Assembly: GCA_945865605.1 (NCBI GenBank)
Contig: CAMBEL010000009.1
Location: forward strand, 1-60,244
Origin: Bifidobacterium breve
Lineage (GTDB): Bacteria > Actinomycetota > Acidimicrobiia > IMCC26256 > JAENVU01
Reading direction: 5' to 3'
Length of the DNA stretch: 60,244 nt
Made by a program: the position numbers and the translations under genes. Each line of letters opens with the position of its first letter. Position 1 is the first letter of the stretch. The notes under the pieces are model-generated. The model did no database searches, had not been told where the DNA came from, and saw only the letters and a program-made list of their open reading frames with translations. Below, piece by piece: positions 1 to 8,995 of the stretch.

Positions 1-895
1 TAAGCAGCAGGCTCGTCCCGACAACTGGCCACAACGCGAGATAGCCGGGGAACGCGTCACTCTGGTTAATCGTGAACGCACCTATTCCAACGAGGAGCGT
101 TCCGACACAACCCATCACTAATGCCCACGATTTCGGCAACCTTGCCAGCCAGATTACGGACAACGCAATTAATGCTCCTGCGCTGAACTCCCATGCGCGC
201 GCAGGTGCCATGTAGAAAGCGAACTGTTGATCTATCCCACCGATGCCCTTACCAGAGGCCGAACCGCTCAGGCACAATGCGAACGATGCGAACGTGACAA
301 CCGACAACAGAATCACGAGAACGACGTCTCGATGAGCGGGCCTTAGAAATCGCTTGCCGAGCCAAATACCCAGGATCAAGAGTGCAGGGAACACAAGGTA
401 GAACTGCTCTTCAACCGACAACGACCACGTATGGAGCAGAGGATTAGTTGTTGGACCCGCTGCGAAGTATCCACTGGGTTCCCTATAAAGAAAAATGTTG
501 GCAGAGAACAACGAAGCCGCGATACCTGTCTTCGCTGTTGTGAGTTTAGGCCCTAACGGGCTGATTAAAAAATACGAAAGAACGGCCACGATGGTGGTCA
601 TCAACGCGAGCGCCGGAAGTATGCGCCGCACCCGACGCGCGTAGAACCGAGCCAAACTGATACGCCCGTTCTCGGCTGAGTCGGAACGCAACATCGATGT
701 GATGACGAAACCAGAGATCACGAAGAAGACGTCAACGCCAGTGAAACCCCCGGGAATCGGAAGTCCGGCGTGGTACGCGATTACGAGCACTACGGCGCAC
801 GCACGAAGACCCTGAACGTCAGCGCGGTGGCGGCGAGGCGGTGGCGGCGAGGCGGGTCCTGTCCGCGCTTCCTCTGCCAAATCGACGTTAGACAC
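1..895 (-). CDS. Acyltransferase 3 family membrane protein (OafA/YrhL-like), C-terminus beyond window
   Basis: Translating the minus strand from a GTG at 895 gives an open frame that runs off the left edge (about 298 codons visible). After a Pro/Arg-rich N-terminus it reads QGLRACAVVLVIAYH, then GGFTGVDVFFVISGF and RFYARRVRRILPALAL, followed by several hydrophobic segments and HTWSLSVEEQFYLVFP. This is the family 3 acyltransferase core; the His of the AYH motif is the usual catalytic residue. Such integral membrane enzymes O-acylate cell-surface polysaccharides or lipids; the substrate cannot be told here. The downstream SGNH or C-terminal part is not in the window. It lies 60 bp downstream of tyrS on the same strand but has its own candidate promoter. 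The start is supported by a -10 box six bases upstream and by lack of a Shine-Dalgarno. Confidence 0.85.
   Translation of the reverse strand, partial: MSNVDLAEEARTGPASPPPPRRHRADVQGLRACAVVLVIAYHAGLPIPGGFTGVDVFFVISGFVITSMLRSDSAENGRISLARFYARRVRRILPALALMTTIVAVLSYFLISPLGPKLTTAKTGIAASLFSANIFLYREPSGYFAAGPTTNPLLHTWSLSVEEQFYLVFPALLILGIWLGKRFLRPAHRDVVLVILLSVVTFASFALCLSGSASGKGIGGIDQQFAFYMAPARAWEFSAGALIALSVIWLARLPKSWALVMGCVGTLLVGIGAFTINQSDAFPGYLALWPVVGTSLLL
826..853. repeat. Two perfect tandem copies of a 14-bp unit inside the acyltransferase N-terminus
   Basis: The unit GGTGGCGGCGAGGC occurs at 826-839 and again, without a gap, at 840-853, followed by GG. It encodes part of the Pro/Arg-rich N-terminal tail of the acyltransferase. 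Fourteen is not a multiple of three, so gain or loss of one copy would shift the frame between the GTG start and the membrane domain. Confidence 0.9.
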
Positions 896-901
896 TCCGG
901 A

Positions 902-907
902 ATATTA
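902..907 (-). promoter_or_regulatory. Candidate -10 box of a leaderless acyltransferase promoter
   Basis: On the minus strand TAATAT is followed by six bases (TCCGGA) and then the GTG start at 895. This spacing would put the transcription start at or next to the initiation codon, as in the leaderless mRNAs common in actinobacteria. A convincing -35 hexamer is not seen. Confidence 0.45.
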
Positions 908-955
908 GATGCTGCCAGGCAAGCAACGAGCGCGCCGTGCTTTTCTGCTTAAGGC

Positions 956-2173
956 TTACGGAGTAACTGAGATCCGAGCCCACGCGCGTTTACCGACCTG
1001 AAGTGTCTTCCCGTCCATATCCTTTGCAGTGACTTCAATGTCAGCGTCGGTAACTTTGGTCCCTTCGATGCGGACACCGCCCTGTTCGATCTTGCGTTTC
1101 CCCTCTCGGTTCGATTCGACTAACGAACACTCAGAGAGCAACCGCGCCAACCGGACTGGAAACAATGTTTCAGACACTTCGCATATTGGGATTTCCGAAG
1201 GCGTACCGCGGTCCTTGAAGACACGGTCAAACTCGTCTTGCGCGTTTTGTCCCGCTCCATCGCCGTGATACAGGTCTACAACGGTGCGAGCCAGCAATCT
1301 CTTTGCTTCAACTGGCGGCAAATCTCCCGAAAGGAGCGCTTCGATAGTCGCACTCACCTGGCCTGGCAGCCAACCGGTGGCGAGTTCGAAATACTTGGGC
1401 ATCAACCCGTCAGGGATACTCATGATCTTCCCGAATTGTTCTGGTCCCGGTTCAGTAATTCCCACGTAATTCCCGAGCGACTTCGACATCTTCGCAACGC
1501 CGTCGAGACCTTCGAGCAATGGCGTGGTCAATACAACCTGTGGGTCTTGCCCGGCCGCCGTCTGAAGTTGACGACCCATCAGGTTGTTGAACAATTGATC
1601 TGTGCCGCCCAGTTCTATATCTGCGCGCACCTCCACTGAGTCAGAACCTTGCAACAGCGGATAGAGAAGCTCCGACAGTGCAATCGGATCTCCACCGCGG
1701 AACCGCTTTTCAAAATCATCACGTTCCATGATGCGCGCCACTGTGGTTCGAGCGGTCAGCTTCAAGATATCGGCCATGTCCATTTGCGCCAGCCAGTCAG
1801 CGTTGCGCACAACTTCGATTCGTCCAGGAGCAAAATCAAGAATTCGTTGAACCTGGTCGACATACGTCAACGCATGTTCCTCCACCTGATCAGCGGTAAG
1901 CGGTGGCCGTGTGGCGGAGCGACCGGTCGGGTCTCCCACCCGTGCGGTAAAATCGCCAATTACGAGTACAGCAACGTGTCCGAGGTCCTGAAATTGCCGA
2001 AGCTTCCGAAGCACTACAGCGAAACCGAGATGAATGTCGGAGGCAGTTGGATCAATGCCCAATTTCACGCGCAACGGACGCCCAGAATCGAGTTTCGAGC
2101 GCAACTCTGTCGCGGCAATGCAATCGACTGTTCCCGCCGTCAGAATGGCGAACTGTTCATCTACCGTCGGCAC
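956..2173 (-). CDS. tyrS: Tyrosyl-tRNA synthetase
   Basis: 405 aa cytosolic class I aminoacyl-tRNA synthetase that charges tRNA-Tyr. The HIGH-type motif appears as HLGF at residues 48-51, and the second signature as KMSKS at 228-232. KMSKS rather than KFGKT places it with the TyrZ-type enzymes rather than the E. coli TyrS type. The last 65 residues form an S4-like RNA-binding domain (EGKRKIEQGGVRIEGTKV). Length is normal for the family. The start is GTG at 2173, which is divergent from the penicillin-binding protein gene with 63 bp between them. No T-box leader fits in that gap. Confidence 0.97.
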   Translation of the reverse strand: MPTVDEQFAILTAGTVDCIAATELRSKLDSGRPLRVKLGIDPTASDIHLGFAVVLRKLRQFQDLGHVAVLVIGDFTARVGDPTGRSATRPPLTADQVEEHALTYVDQVQRILDFAPGRIEVVRNADWLAQMDMADILKLTARTTVARIMERDDFEKRFRGGDPIALSELLYPLLQGSDSVEVRADIELGGTDQLFNNLMGRQLQTAAGQDPQVVLTTPLLEGLDGVAKMSKSLGNYVGITEPGPEQFGKIMSIPDGLMPKYFELATGWLPGQVSATIEALLSGDLPPVEAKRLLARTVVDLYHGDGAGQNAQDEFDRVFKDRGTPSEIPICEVSETLFPVRLARLLSECSLVESNREGKRKIEQGGVRIEGTKVTDADIEVTAKDMDGKTLQVGKRAWARISVTP

Positions 2174-2236
2174 CCTGAAACGCTATCAGCGGGCCTTCTT
2201 GGTAGTGCGGGTTTCTTAGGTGACGAATAAGCGACA

Positions 2237-4540
2237 ATGTGGACCGTGAATACAATGTCCCGGCTGGCTGCGCCTTTAGTAAGTGTTGTCGCTCTCACAA
2301 CGGGGTGCAGTTATACGACCGAGCTCAGCCTCCCTAAAGAGCAGGCGATCTCGTCAGAAATCCTCTACGCAGATGGCTCACAAATGACCCGTATGCACGC
2401 TGAAGAGGACCGCGAACCAGTCGCACTTCTCGATATGGGTTCAGTCCTCCCCAAAGCTGTAATCGCCATCGAAGATGCTCGGTTCTACCAACATGATGGA
2501 GTTGATGCGAGAGGGGTAATCCGAGCCTTGACGCGCAACCTTGAGGCAGGTGACGTCGTGCAAGGAGGTTCGACGATCACCCAACAATACGTACGCGCCG
2601 TGATGCTCGGTCCCGAACGAAGTATCGAGCGAAAGATGCGCGAAGCGGTTCTCGCTCTCCAGGTAGAACAGCGATTTTCGAAGCGTACGATTCTTCAGCG
2701 CTACTTGAACACCGTGTACTTCGGTAACGGCGCGTACGGAGTACAGGCCGCGGCACGAACTTATTTCAACATCGAGGCCAGCCAACTCACCCTCGCTCAG
2801 AGTGCACTCCTTGCCGGATTGATCAGAGACCCAGGGACATTCGATCCGTACACCGCGCCAGAGGCAGCCCTCGAGCGCCGCAACGAGGTTCTCGAGCGTC
2901 TCGACAAGTTGCAGCGTTTACCCACTGCAGAGATCGCCGCTGCGCGCGCTACGCCGGTAGAGGTGACGCCGCTGGCCACCTCCGACCGTTATCCGGCACC
3001 CCACTTTGTAGAACAGGTCCGAAAATTTCTGCTCAATGACCCTAAATTTGGAGTCTCGCCAGAACAACGGCACCGGCGTCTATATGAAGGTGGCCTGCGT
3101 ATCCACACAACGCTCGACACAACTTGGCAACGCATGGCCGAAGATGCTGTAGGAAAAGTAATTTCGCGACCCAATACCGATCCGGCCGCAGCCCTAATAG
3201 CACTCGACCCGCGCGATGGTCATGTGAAGGCATACGTCGGCGGCCCAGACTTCTTCGGAACAAGCCCGTGGGCGAAGTGGGACCTTGCGGGCCAAGCCGC
3301 GCGTTCGCCGGGCAGCACGTTTAAGCCGTTCGTGCTTACGGCGGCACTCGCGGCAGGAATCCCTCTCGATCGAACATACAACGCTCCCGGAAGCATCACG
3401 CTCCCGCAACCTGGTGGCGCGGAGTCATGGAAGGTCGACAACTACGACGGCAACGGATCAGGACGCATGAGTTTGACCGCTGCAACGGTGAACTCGGTCA
3501 ATACCGTGTACGCGCAGTTGGCAATGGACCTAGGCGCTCAACCAGTAGTGGACATGGCATCAAAACTCGGCGTACGTTCACCGTTGCGGGCGGTGCCGAG
3601 CGTGGCCATAGGAAGTAGCGAGGTCACCCCACTTGATATGGCCTCCGCCTACTCGAGTTTCGCGGGCGATGGCGTCCATCACGATCCCGTTTTCGTGACG
3701 CGTGTGACTGACAAGGACGGCACCGTGATCTACGAAGCTCCACAGACTCGCGTTCGAGTGCTCGACCAAACCACCGCGCGCACCATCACTGGCGTACTTC
3801 AACAGGTCGTTGAACGCGGGACCGGTGTGAATGCTCGTATAGGTCGTCCGCTCGCAGGCAAAACCGGGACAGCAGAAGAGTGGAAAGATGCTTGGTTCGT
3901 CGGATACACACCTGAATTGGTCGCTGCGGTTTGGGTTGGGTTTCCAGATGCGGAACGAACAATGAAACCACCAGCCACCCGGATCACGGTGACGGGCGGA
4001 AGTTGGCCAGCACAGATCTTTCAACTTTTCTCCGGCGCAGCGTTGGCCGACACGCCTGCTTCCCTCTTCTTGCGTCCAACGCCACCCACGACCGCTTCGC
4101 GTGCGACAACCACTTCTTCGATTCCGCGCTTCCCTCTGCTCTCTGTCGTTGGGATGAATGCCATCGCGGCGACGCGCATCCTTGTGGACGCCGGTTACAG
4201 CGTTCTCTTGCGCAACGCCCCGAGCCGCGCATACCCACCAGGAACAGTGATAGCCCAGGACCCGCCATCAGGGCGCAATGTCCGGCCAGGCAGCAAGGTA
4301 ACGATCACCATTGCTAGCGGGAAGCCGAAGTACGCGGTGGTCCCTTCTCTCCTAGGGCTGTACGCCGAAGAAGCGGCAGCCGCGCTGAATGCGGTCGACT
4401 TCCAGTTGGACGTGACTGCGGAATCAGAACCACCGCCAGGTGATCCTTCGCGTATCGGACGAATTTGGAAACAGTCGCCAATCGCCGGTACGCGTTTGGA
4501 GGAGGGCTCTGTAATCAAGGTCTGGATCAACGCGACCTAG
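2237..4540 (+). CDS. Class A penicillin-binding protein with two PASTA domains
   Basis: 767 aa bifunctional peptidoglycan synthase acting at the outer face of the membrane. The N-terminus (residues 1-24) is a hydrophobic signal or anchor ending in LTTGC, which resembles a weak lipobox. The transglycosylase domain follows, with catalytic Glu in EDARFYQHDGVD (E79) and GGSTITQQ at 110-117. The transpeptidase domain has SPGSTFKPF (S360, K363), SVN at 420-422 and KTG at 542-544. A Ser/Thr/Pro linker leads to two PASTA repeats (about 631-693 and 699-767) that usually sense uncrosslinked peptidoglycan or beta-lactams. It stands alone on the plus strand and ends nine bases before the convergent P450 gene. 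ATG at 2255 is an alternative start. It resembles actinobacterial PonA-type enzymes. Confidence 0.93.
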   Translation: MWTVNTMSRLAAPLVSVVALTTGCSYTTELSLPKEQAISSEILYADGSQMTRMHAEEDREPVALLDMGSVLPKAVIAIEDARFYQHDGVDARGVIRALTRNLEAGDVVQGGSTITQQYVRAVMLGPERSIERKMREAVLALQVEQRFSKRTILQRYLNTVYFGNGAYGVQAAARTYFNIEASQLTLAQSALLAGLIRDPGTFDPYTAPEAALERRNEVLERLDKLQRLPTAEIAAARATPVEVTPLATSDRYPAPHFVEQVRKFLLNDPKFGVSPEQRHRRLYEGGLRIHTTLDTTWQRMAEDAVGKVISRPNTDPAAALIALDPRDGHVKAYVGGPDFFGTSPWAKWDLAGQAARSPGSTFKPFVLTAALAAGIPLDRTYNAPGSITLPQPGGAESWKVDNYDGNGSGRMSLTAATVNSVNTVYAQLAMDLGAQPVVDMASKLGVRSPLRAVPSVAIGSSEVTPLDMASAYSSFAGDGVHHDPVFVTRVTDKDGTVIYEAPQTRVRVLDQTTARTITGVLQQVVERGTGVNARIGRPLAGKTGTAEEWKDAWFVGYTPELVAAVWVGFPDAERTMKPPATRITVTGGSWPAQIFQLFSGAALADTPASLFLRPTPPTTASRATTTSSIPRFPLLSVVGMNAIAATRILVDAGYSVLLRNAPSRAYPPGTVIAQDPPSGRNVRPGSKVTITIASGKPKYAVVPSLLGLYAEEAAAALNAVDFQLDVTAESEPPPGDPSRIGRIWKQSPIAGTRLEEGSVIKVWINAT

Positions 4541-4549
4541 ATGGCAGTC

Positions 4550-5773
4550 CTAGCCGAGGGAAACCGGCAGACGGTTGAGGCCCCGCAACACCATCCGACC
4601 GTTGTGGTCAGGTGTCTCGTCGATCAGCGCGATATTGGGGAAGCGGCGCAACAGTGGACCGAATACTTCCCTCGCCTCAAGCCTCGCGAGCGACGCTCCC
4701 AAGCAATGATGAATACCGCTACCGAACGACAAATGCTGTGCGGCACCGACACGGCCGACATCTAACTCAGACGCGGTAGGCCCCCACTTCGCAGGGTCAC
4801 GGTTAGCTGCGCCTAGTCCCGTCAATACGAACGATCCGGCGTCGATGTGGTGACCATCGATCTCAATCGGCTCGAGTGTGATCCGCCGCGAGAACTGCAC
4901 CGGGCTATCGAAGCGCAATATCTCCTCAACCGCGTTCTGTTCGATCTCGGGATCCGTGCGCACTCGGTCGGCTTGCTCTGGGTGACTAAGCAGCGCGAAT
5001 AAACCGTTTCCGATGAGATTTACTGTCGTCTCATGACCAGCGACATACAACAAGACAACCTGATCCATAAGTTCGTTCTCATCGAACACAGCGCCATCGT
5101 CTTCCGCCGCCAATAGTGCCGAGATCAGTCCACCGTCAGGTTTGCGTCGCTTCTGTTCAATCAGTTCGGTTACATGCTCTTGAATTGAGGTGGCGGCAGC
5201 GAACGCGGCCCGAATCTCATCTTCGGAAATAATCGGGTCGAGAGTCTTTACGAGAGCATGCGACCAGTCTCGAAGTTCGTCACGGTTCTCTGTAGGCACG
5301 CCGAGCATCTCTGAAATGATCGTGAACGGCAGGGGGAAGGCAAGATCGGAGATCACATCCATCTCGCCACGCGCTTCCACCGCATCTAAAGCTTCGTCTA
5401 CGAGTTGACGCGCCAACGGGCGTAAATCTTCGATGAGACGCGGCGTGAACGCCTTAGAAAAAATACGGCGCAAACGATCATGATCTGGAGGATCAATATT
5501 TAGAATCGCACGGCTACCGCGGTTCAGCACTTCATCTGTGCCCAGCACCGCAGCGATCATCTCTTCACGTTCCGACGACGCCGAGTTTGTGGGTTCTACT
5601 GAGAGTGTCGGATCACGTAGAAGCTTCACGCAATCGTCGTAACGCGTGAGTAGCCATGGACCCATGAGTGTTTGGTTTACAGGTGACGTCTCGCGCAAGA
5701 CGTCGTATCGAGAATAGGGGTCCATGAAGAACCCCGGCTCAAATGGGTTGAACGCAAAATCGGCCTGCGTCAT
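4550..5773 (-). CDS. Cytochrome P450
   Basis: 407 aa soluble bacterial P450 monooxygenase. The heme-binding loop reads FGSGIHHCLGASLAR with the axial cysteine at residue 357. The I-helix oxygen-activation motif AGHETT is at 245-250, and the K-helix ExxR is E284-R287. Length and lack of a membrane anchor fit class I bacterial P450s served by ferredoxin and ferredoxin reductase. No redox partner gene lies nearby, so substrate and electron donor are unknown. It lies 70 bp downstream of argH on the same strand, with two small palindromes in the gap that may separate its control from the arginine operon. Confidence 0.93.
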   Translation of the reverse strand: MTQADFAFNPFEPGFFMDPYSRYDVLRETSPVNQTLMGPWLLTRYDDCVKLLRDPTLSVEPTNSASSEREEMIAAVLGTDEVLNRGSRAILNIDPPDHDRLRRIFSKAFTPRLIEDLRPLARQLVDEALDAVEARGEMDVISDLAFPLPFTIISEMLGVPTENRDELRDWSHALVKTLDPIISEDEIRAAFAAATSIQEHVTELIEQKRRKPDGGLISALLAAEDDGAVFDENELMDQVVLLYVAGHETTVNLIGNGLFALLSHPEQADRVRTDPEIEQNAVEEILRFDSPVQFSRRITLEPIEIDGHHIDAGSFVLTGLGAANRDPAKWGPTASELDVGRVGAAQHLSFGSGIHHCLGASLARLEAREVFGPLLRRFPNIALIDETPDHNGRMVLRGLNRLPVSLG

Positions 5774-5797
5774 ATTCGAGAACGTTAGATGAGCGAT

Positions 5798-5825
5798 CGC
5801 ACTCGAGTGCGGTGACTCTCGTCAC
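5798..5825. repeat. Two abutting perfect palindromes between argH and the P450 gene
   Basis: CGCACTCGAGTGCG at 5798-5811 is a perfect 14-bp palindrome. It is followed directly by GTGACTCTCGTCAC at 5812-5825, a 5-bp inverted repeat around four bases. They lie 25-52 bp upstream of the P450 start. No T-run follows on the minus strand, so an operator for a dimeric repressor is as likely as a terminator for the arginine operon. Confidence 0.6.
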
Positions 5826-5843
5826 ATCATCGATACACGCTCT

Positions 5844-7262
5844 TCACTGATCGAGCCACTCCTGCTCCCCAGACAGCAAGTCACAAGCAGCCTGCATCTG
5901 GACTGCTACTGGTTCGGGTCCCCCACCCCCTGGCGAAGAGCGTCGTTTTACCGCTACACCAGGAGCGAGCAACGCGAGCGCGTCCTCGTCGAATCGAGGT
6001 TCTGCGGCAATGAGTTCACCTAGTGGGATGTGACGTTCGAGTGATTGACGCACCAGCGCTCCTACCACTGCATGCGCCTCGCGGAAGGGCGTACCTTGCG
6101 TCACTAGATACTCGGCTAGATCCGTGGCTGACGAAGTCTCGGCGTCCGCCGCAGCGCGCATTCGATTCGTTTCGAACTCGACAGTGTCCATGAGTCCTGT
6201 CAGCGCTAGCAACGTGACCGTAAGTGTGTCTACCGCGTCGAACAGTGGTTCTTTATCTTCTTGTAGATCGCGGTTATACGACAGAGGCAAGCCTTTGAGC
6301 GTCGCTAGAAAACCGGTCAGATTACCGATTAGGCGACCCGCTTTACCGCGAGCGAGTTCGGCAACATCGGGGTTCTTCTTTTGCGGAAGCATTGACGAGC
6401 CCGTCGAAAACTCATCGGACAAGCGAATAAACCCGAACTCATCGCTCGACCAGAGCACGATTTCTTCTCCCAGGCGGGACAGGTGCACTTGAGCTAGTGC
6501 CGCAGCAAACAATGCTTCTGCCACAAAGTCGCGATCGGAAACCGCATCAAGTGAATTCTCAAAGCGATATGAAAAACCCAAAGCCTCGGCAACGTGGTCG
6601 GGGTCAATAGGAAGGCTGGACCCGGCAAGAGCTCCGGCACCTAACGGCGATACGTCACAACGCTTCGCAACATATTGCCAACGCTCTACATCACGAGCGA
6701 GGGCCCAAACGTGCGCGAGTAAGTGATGCGCGAGTAACACTGGCTGCGCTCGTTGGAGGTGCGTATATCCCGGCACATATTCGTCATCTCCACATTCTTG
6801 TGCTCTTCGCAATAAGACCGTCTGGAGCCCATGGAGACGAGCCACGACCGTACGGGTTTCGCGCATTACCCACAAGCGCAGGTCGAGTGCGACCTGATCA
6901 TTGCGACTACGACCGGTGTGAAGTTTGGCGCCAGCATCGCCAGCGATCTCAGTTACACGGCGTTCGATCGCCGTGTGAATATCTTCATCCGTTGCGACGA
7001 ACTCGAACTGTCTGCGTTTCAGTTCATCTTCTACAACATCAAGGGCATCGAGAATTGCGACGCGCTCATCTGAAGTCAGAAGTCCTACGAACTCAAGCAT
7101 GTTGACATGCGCACGCGAACCGCGAAGGTCATCTGGAGCGAGGCGTTGATCAAACGGCAAACTGACAGTCATGTTCATTAACGCTTCGGCGGGCCCTTCC
7201 GCGAAACGACCGTGCCACAGCGTGTTGGTCTCGCGCTCCACCTTTTCCAATTCATCAGCCAT
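5844..7262 (-). CDS. argH: Argininosuccinate lyase
   Basis: 472 aa enzyme of the fumarase/aspartase superfamily that splits argininosuccinate into arginine and fumarate, the last step of arginine synthesis. The superfamily signature is GSSMLPQKKNPD at 288-299, whose flexible loop carries the catalytic serine. GYTHLQRAQP at 165-174 carries the catalytic histidine, and HTGRSRNDQ lies at 115-123. Length is normal. It is the last gene of the arginine operon and overlaps the end of argG by 8 bp, which suggests translational coupling. A gap of 70 bp separates it from the P450 gene downstream. Confidence 0.97.
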   Translation of the reverse strand: MADELEKVERETNTLWHGRFAEGPAEALMNMTVSLPFDQRLAPDDLRGSRAHVNMLEFVGLLTSDERVAILDALDVVEDELKRRQFEFVATDEDIHTAIERRVTEIAGDAGAKLHTGRSRNDQVALDLRLWVMRETRTVVARLHGLQTVLLRRAQECGDDEYVPGYTHLQRAQPVLLAHHLLAHVWALARDVERWQYVAKRCDVSPLGAGALAGSSLPIDPDHVAEALGFSYRFENSLDAVSDRDFVAEALFAAALAQVHLSRLGEEIVLWSSDEFGFIRLSDEFSTGSSMLPQKKNPDVAELARGKAGRLIGNLTGFLATLKGLPLSYNRDLQEDKEPLFDAVDTLTVTLLALTGLMDTVEFETNRMRAAADAETSSATDLAEYLVTQGTPFREAHAVVGALVRQSLERHIPLGELIAAEPRFDEDALALLAPGVAVKRRSSPGGGGPEPVAVQMQAACDLLSGEQEWLDQ

Positions 7263-8499
7263 CGTTACGCCCCCTCGGCACTACGGGTTCCTCGGTTCGT
7301 TGCTTTTTTGCCCAGGTCTCAACCGATAGTCCCCACAAACGAACGAAGCCTGCCGCATCCTCATGACGGAATGCATCGGCATCCTCGTACGTGGCGAGCG
7401 AGAAATCATAAAGACCACGTTCTGCTCGACGGCCGACTACGACGCACTGGCCTGCTTCAAGCTTCAATCGCACTTCGCCGGTTACATGACGTTGTGTCGA
7501 ATCGATGAATGCGTCGAGCGCTTCGCGAAGTGGGGAATACCAGAGACCGTCATAGATCGTTTCCGCGTAACGCGGTTCAAGATGTGATTTTTCACGTGCT
7601 AAATCTCGTTCTAGTGTGATCGATTCAAGGTCTGCGTGCGCCAAGATGAGCGCAAGAGCACCTGGGCACTCATACACTTCGCGGCTTTTTATCCCGACGC
7701 GGCGATTTTCAACCATATCGATTCGGCCGAAACCATACGCACCTACGATCCCATCTAATTCGGGCAGCAACAGGTGGAGTGGCGTAGGCATTCCATCAAG
7801 AGAGACCGGAATGCCGCGTTCGAATCCGATGACGATTTCGCGCGGTTGATCCGGCGCGCTGGCTACCGCTCCCGTGCGTTCAAAAATAGACTCAGGTGGA
7901 GCCACCCATGGATCCTCCATCGCTCCACACTCGATGGCACGACCAACGATGTTCTCATCGACTGAATACGGCTTGTCTTCGGTCACGGTGATTGGAATGG
8001 CGTGGAGAGTGGCATATTCAATCGAGTCGCGGCGACTGAAACCCCACGAGCGAACCGGAGCGAGCACTTCGAGGTCGGGAGCGAGGGTGCGGAGCGCCAC
8101 TTCGAAACGGACTTGGTCGTTGCCCTTGCCAGTGCAACCATGCGCAACGGCATCCGCAGAGAACTCGCGCGCCGCGGCTACGAGATGACGCGCAATTACC
8201 GGGCGCGACAGGGCCGATACGAGCGGATACTTACCTTCGTATAAAGCGTTCGCCTTAATCGCGTTGGCTACAAATCGATTCGCGTATTCCTCGCGCGCAT
8301 CGACGACACGGGCTTCTACCGCTCCCGCCGTGGTCGCCCTCGCAAGGATCTCGTCCCAATACGCCTGGTCTGCACCCGGAACTTGTCCCACATCGACGGC
8401 GAGCGCAATAACTTCAGCCGACCACTCCGATTGCATCCAGTGCACTAAGACCGACGTGTCCAACCCACCCGAGTACGCGAGAACAATACGCTTTGTCAC
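7255..8499 (-). CDS. argG: Argininosuccinate synthase
   Basis: 414 aa ATP pyrophosphatase that joins citrulline and aspartate with ATP to form argininosuccinate. The N-terminus MTKRIVLAYSGGLDTSV is the family P-loop. The GTG at 8499 is chosen as start because a Shine-Dalgarno (AGGAG) sits a few bases upstream and the family normally begins right here. An upstream in-frame start at 8589 would overlap argR by more than 60 bp. The gene lies 22 bp after argR and overlaps argH by 8 bp. Confidence 0.96.
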   Translation of the reverse strand: MTKRIVLAYSGGLDTSVLVHWMQSEWSAEVIALAVDVGQVPGADQAYWDEILARATTAGAVEARVVDAREEYANRFVANAIKANALYEGKYPLVSALSRPVIARHLVAAAREFSADAVAHGCTGKGNDQVRFEVALRTLAPDLEVLAPVRSWGFSRRDSIEYATLHAIPITVTEDKPYSVDENIVGRAIECGAMEDPWVAPPESIFERTGAVASAPDQPREIVIGFERGIPVSLDGMPTPLHLLLPELDGIVGAYGFGRIDMVENRRVGIKSREVYECPGALALILAHADLESITLERDLAREKSHLEPRYAETIYDGLWYSPLREALDAFIDSTQRHVTGEVRLKLEAGQCVVVGRRAERGLYDFSLATYEDADAFRHEDAAGFVRLWGLSVETWAKKQRTEEPVVPRGRNDG

Positions 8500-8521
8500 T
8501 TCAATCTCCTCTTGATCCTCT

Positions 8522-8995
8522 TCAGAGCCCGGCCAGTTCGGCCAAACGATTCGCGACCTGTATGCCGCGGGCTTGTTCGGAACACACAAGGATCAAAGTG
8601 TCATCACCTGCGACATTCCCCAGAACATCTTGGAACCCGGCGCGGTCTAATGCTGATCCGATTACATGGGCAGATCCCGGTGGGGTACGCAGAACCACGA
8701 GGTTCCCTGAATGCGAAACTTCGACAACGAATTCTCCGAGCACTCTACGTAACCACTCCTCGGGCGGCGCATGATCCTTCGAGTGTTCCGGGACTGCATA
8801 TCCCGTCACACCACCCGGCATGCGGACCTTCACCGCTCCTAGGTCCTCGAGGTCACGACTAACCGTCGCCTGTGTCGCGATCACCCCTTCTGCAGCAAGC
8901 ATCTCTACGACCTGAGCTTGACTCGAGATCACTTGCTCTTCGAGCAAACGCGTAATTCTGTGTTGGCGCTGAGGTTTGCCAAGCGTCGCCATCAC
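8522..8995 (-). CDS. argR: Arginine repressor ArgR
   Basis: 157 aa arginine-responsive DNA-binding protein. The N-terminal winged helix is visible as HRITRLLEEQVISSQAQVVE followed by TQATVSRDLEDLGAVKV. The C-terminal half is the hexamerisation and L-arginine-binding domain, with GDDTLILVCSE near the end. It sits inside the operon it should control, between argF and argG, and its ATG overlaps the argF stop by 4 bp. With arginine bound it is expected to bind the ARG-box-like repeats at the argC promoter (inference). Confidence 0.95.
   Translation of the reverse strand: MMATLGKPQRQHRITRLLEEQVISSQAQVVEMLAAEGVIATQATVSRDLEDLGAVKVRMPGGVTGYAVPEHSKDHAPPEEWLRRVLGEFVVEVSHSGNLVVLRTPPGSAHVIGSALDRAGFQDVLGNVAGDDTLILVCSEQARGIQVANRLAELAGL

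Noticed and set aside
1238-2230. Plus-strand frames opposite tyrS (133 and 193 codons)
   Set aside because: Antisense to tyrS, which has both class I signatures.
3578-4024. A 148-codon minus-strand frame opposite the penicillin-binding protein
   Set aside because: Antisense to the transpeptidase domain with intact motifs; no ribosome-binding site or homology.
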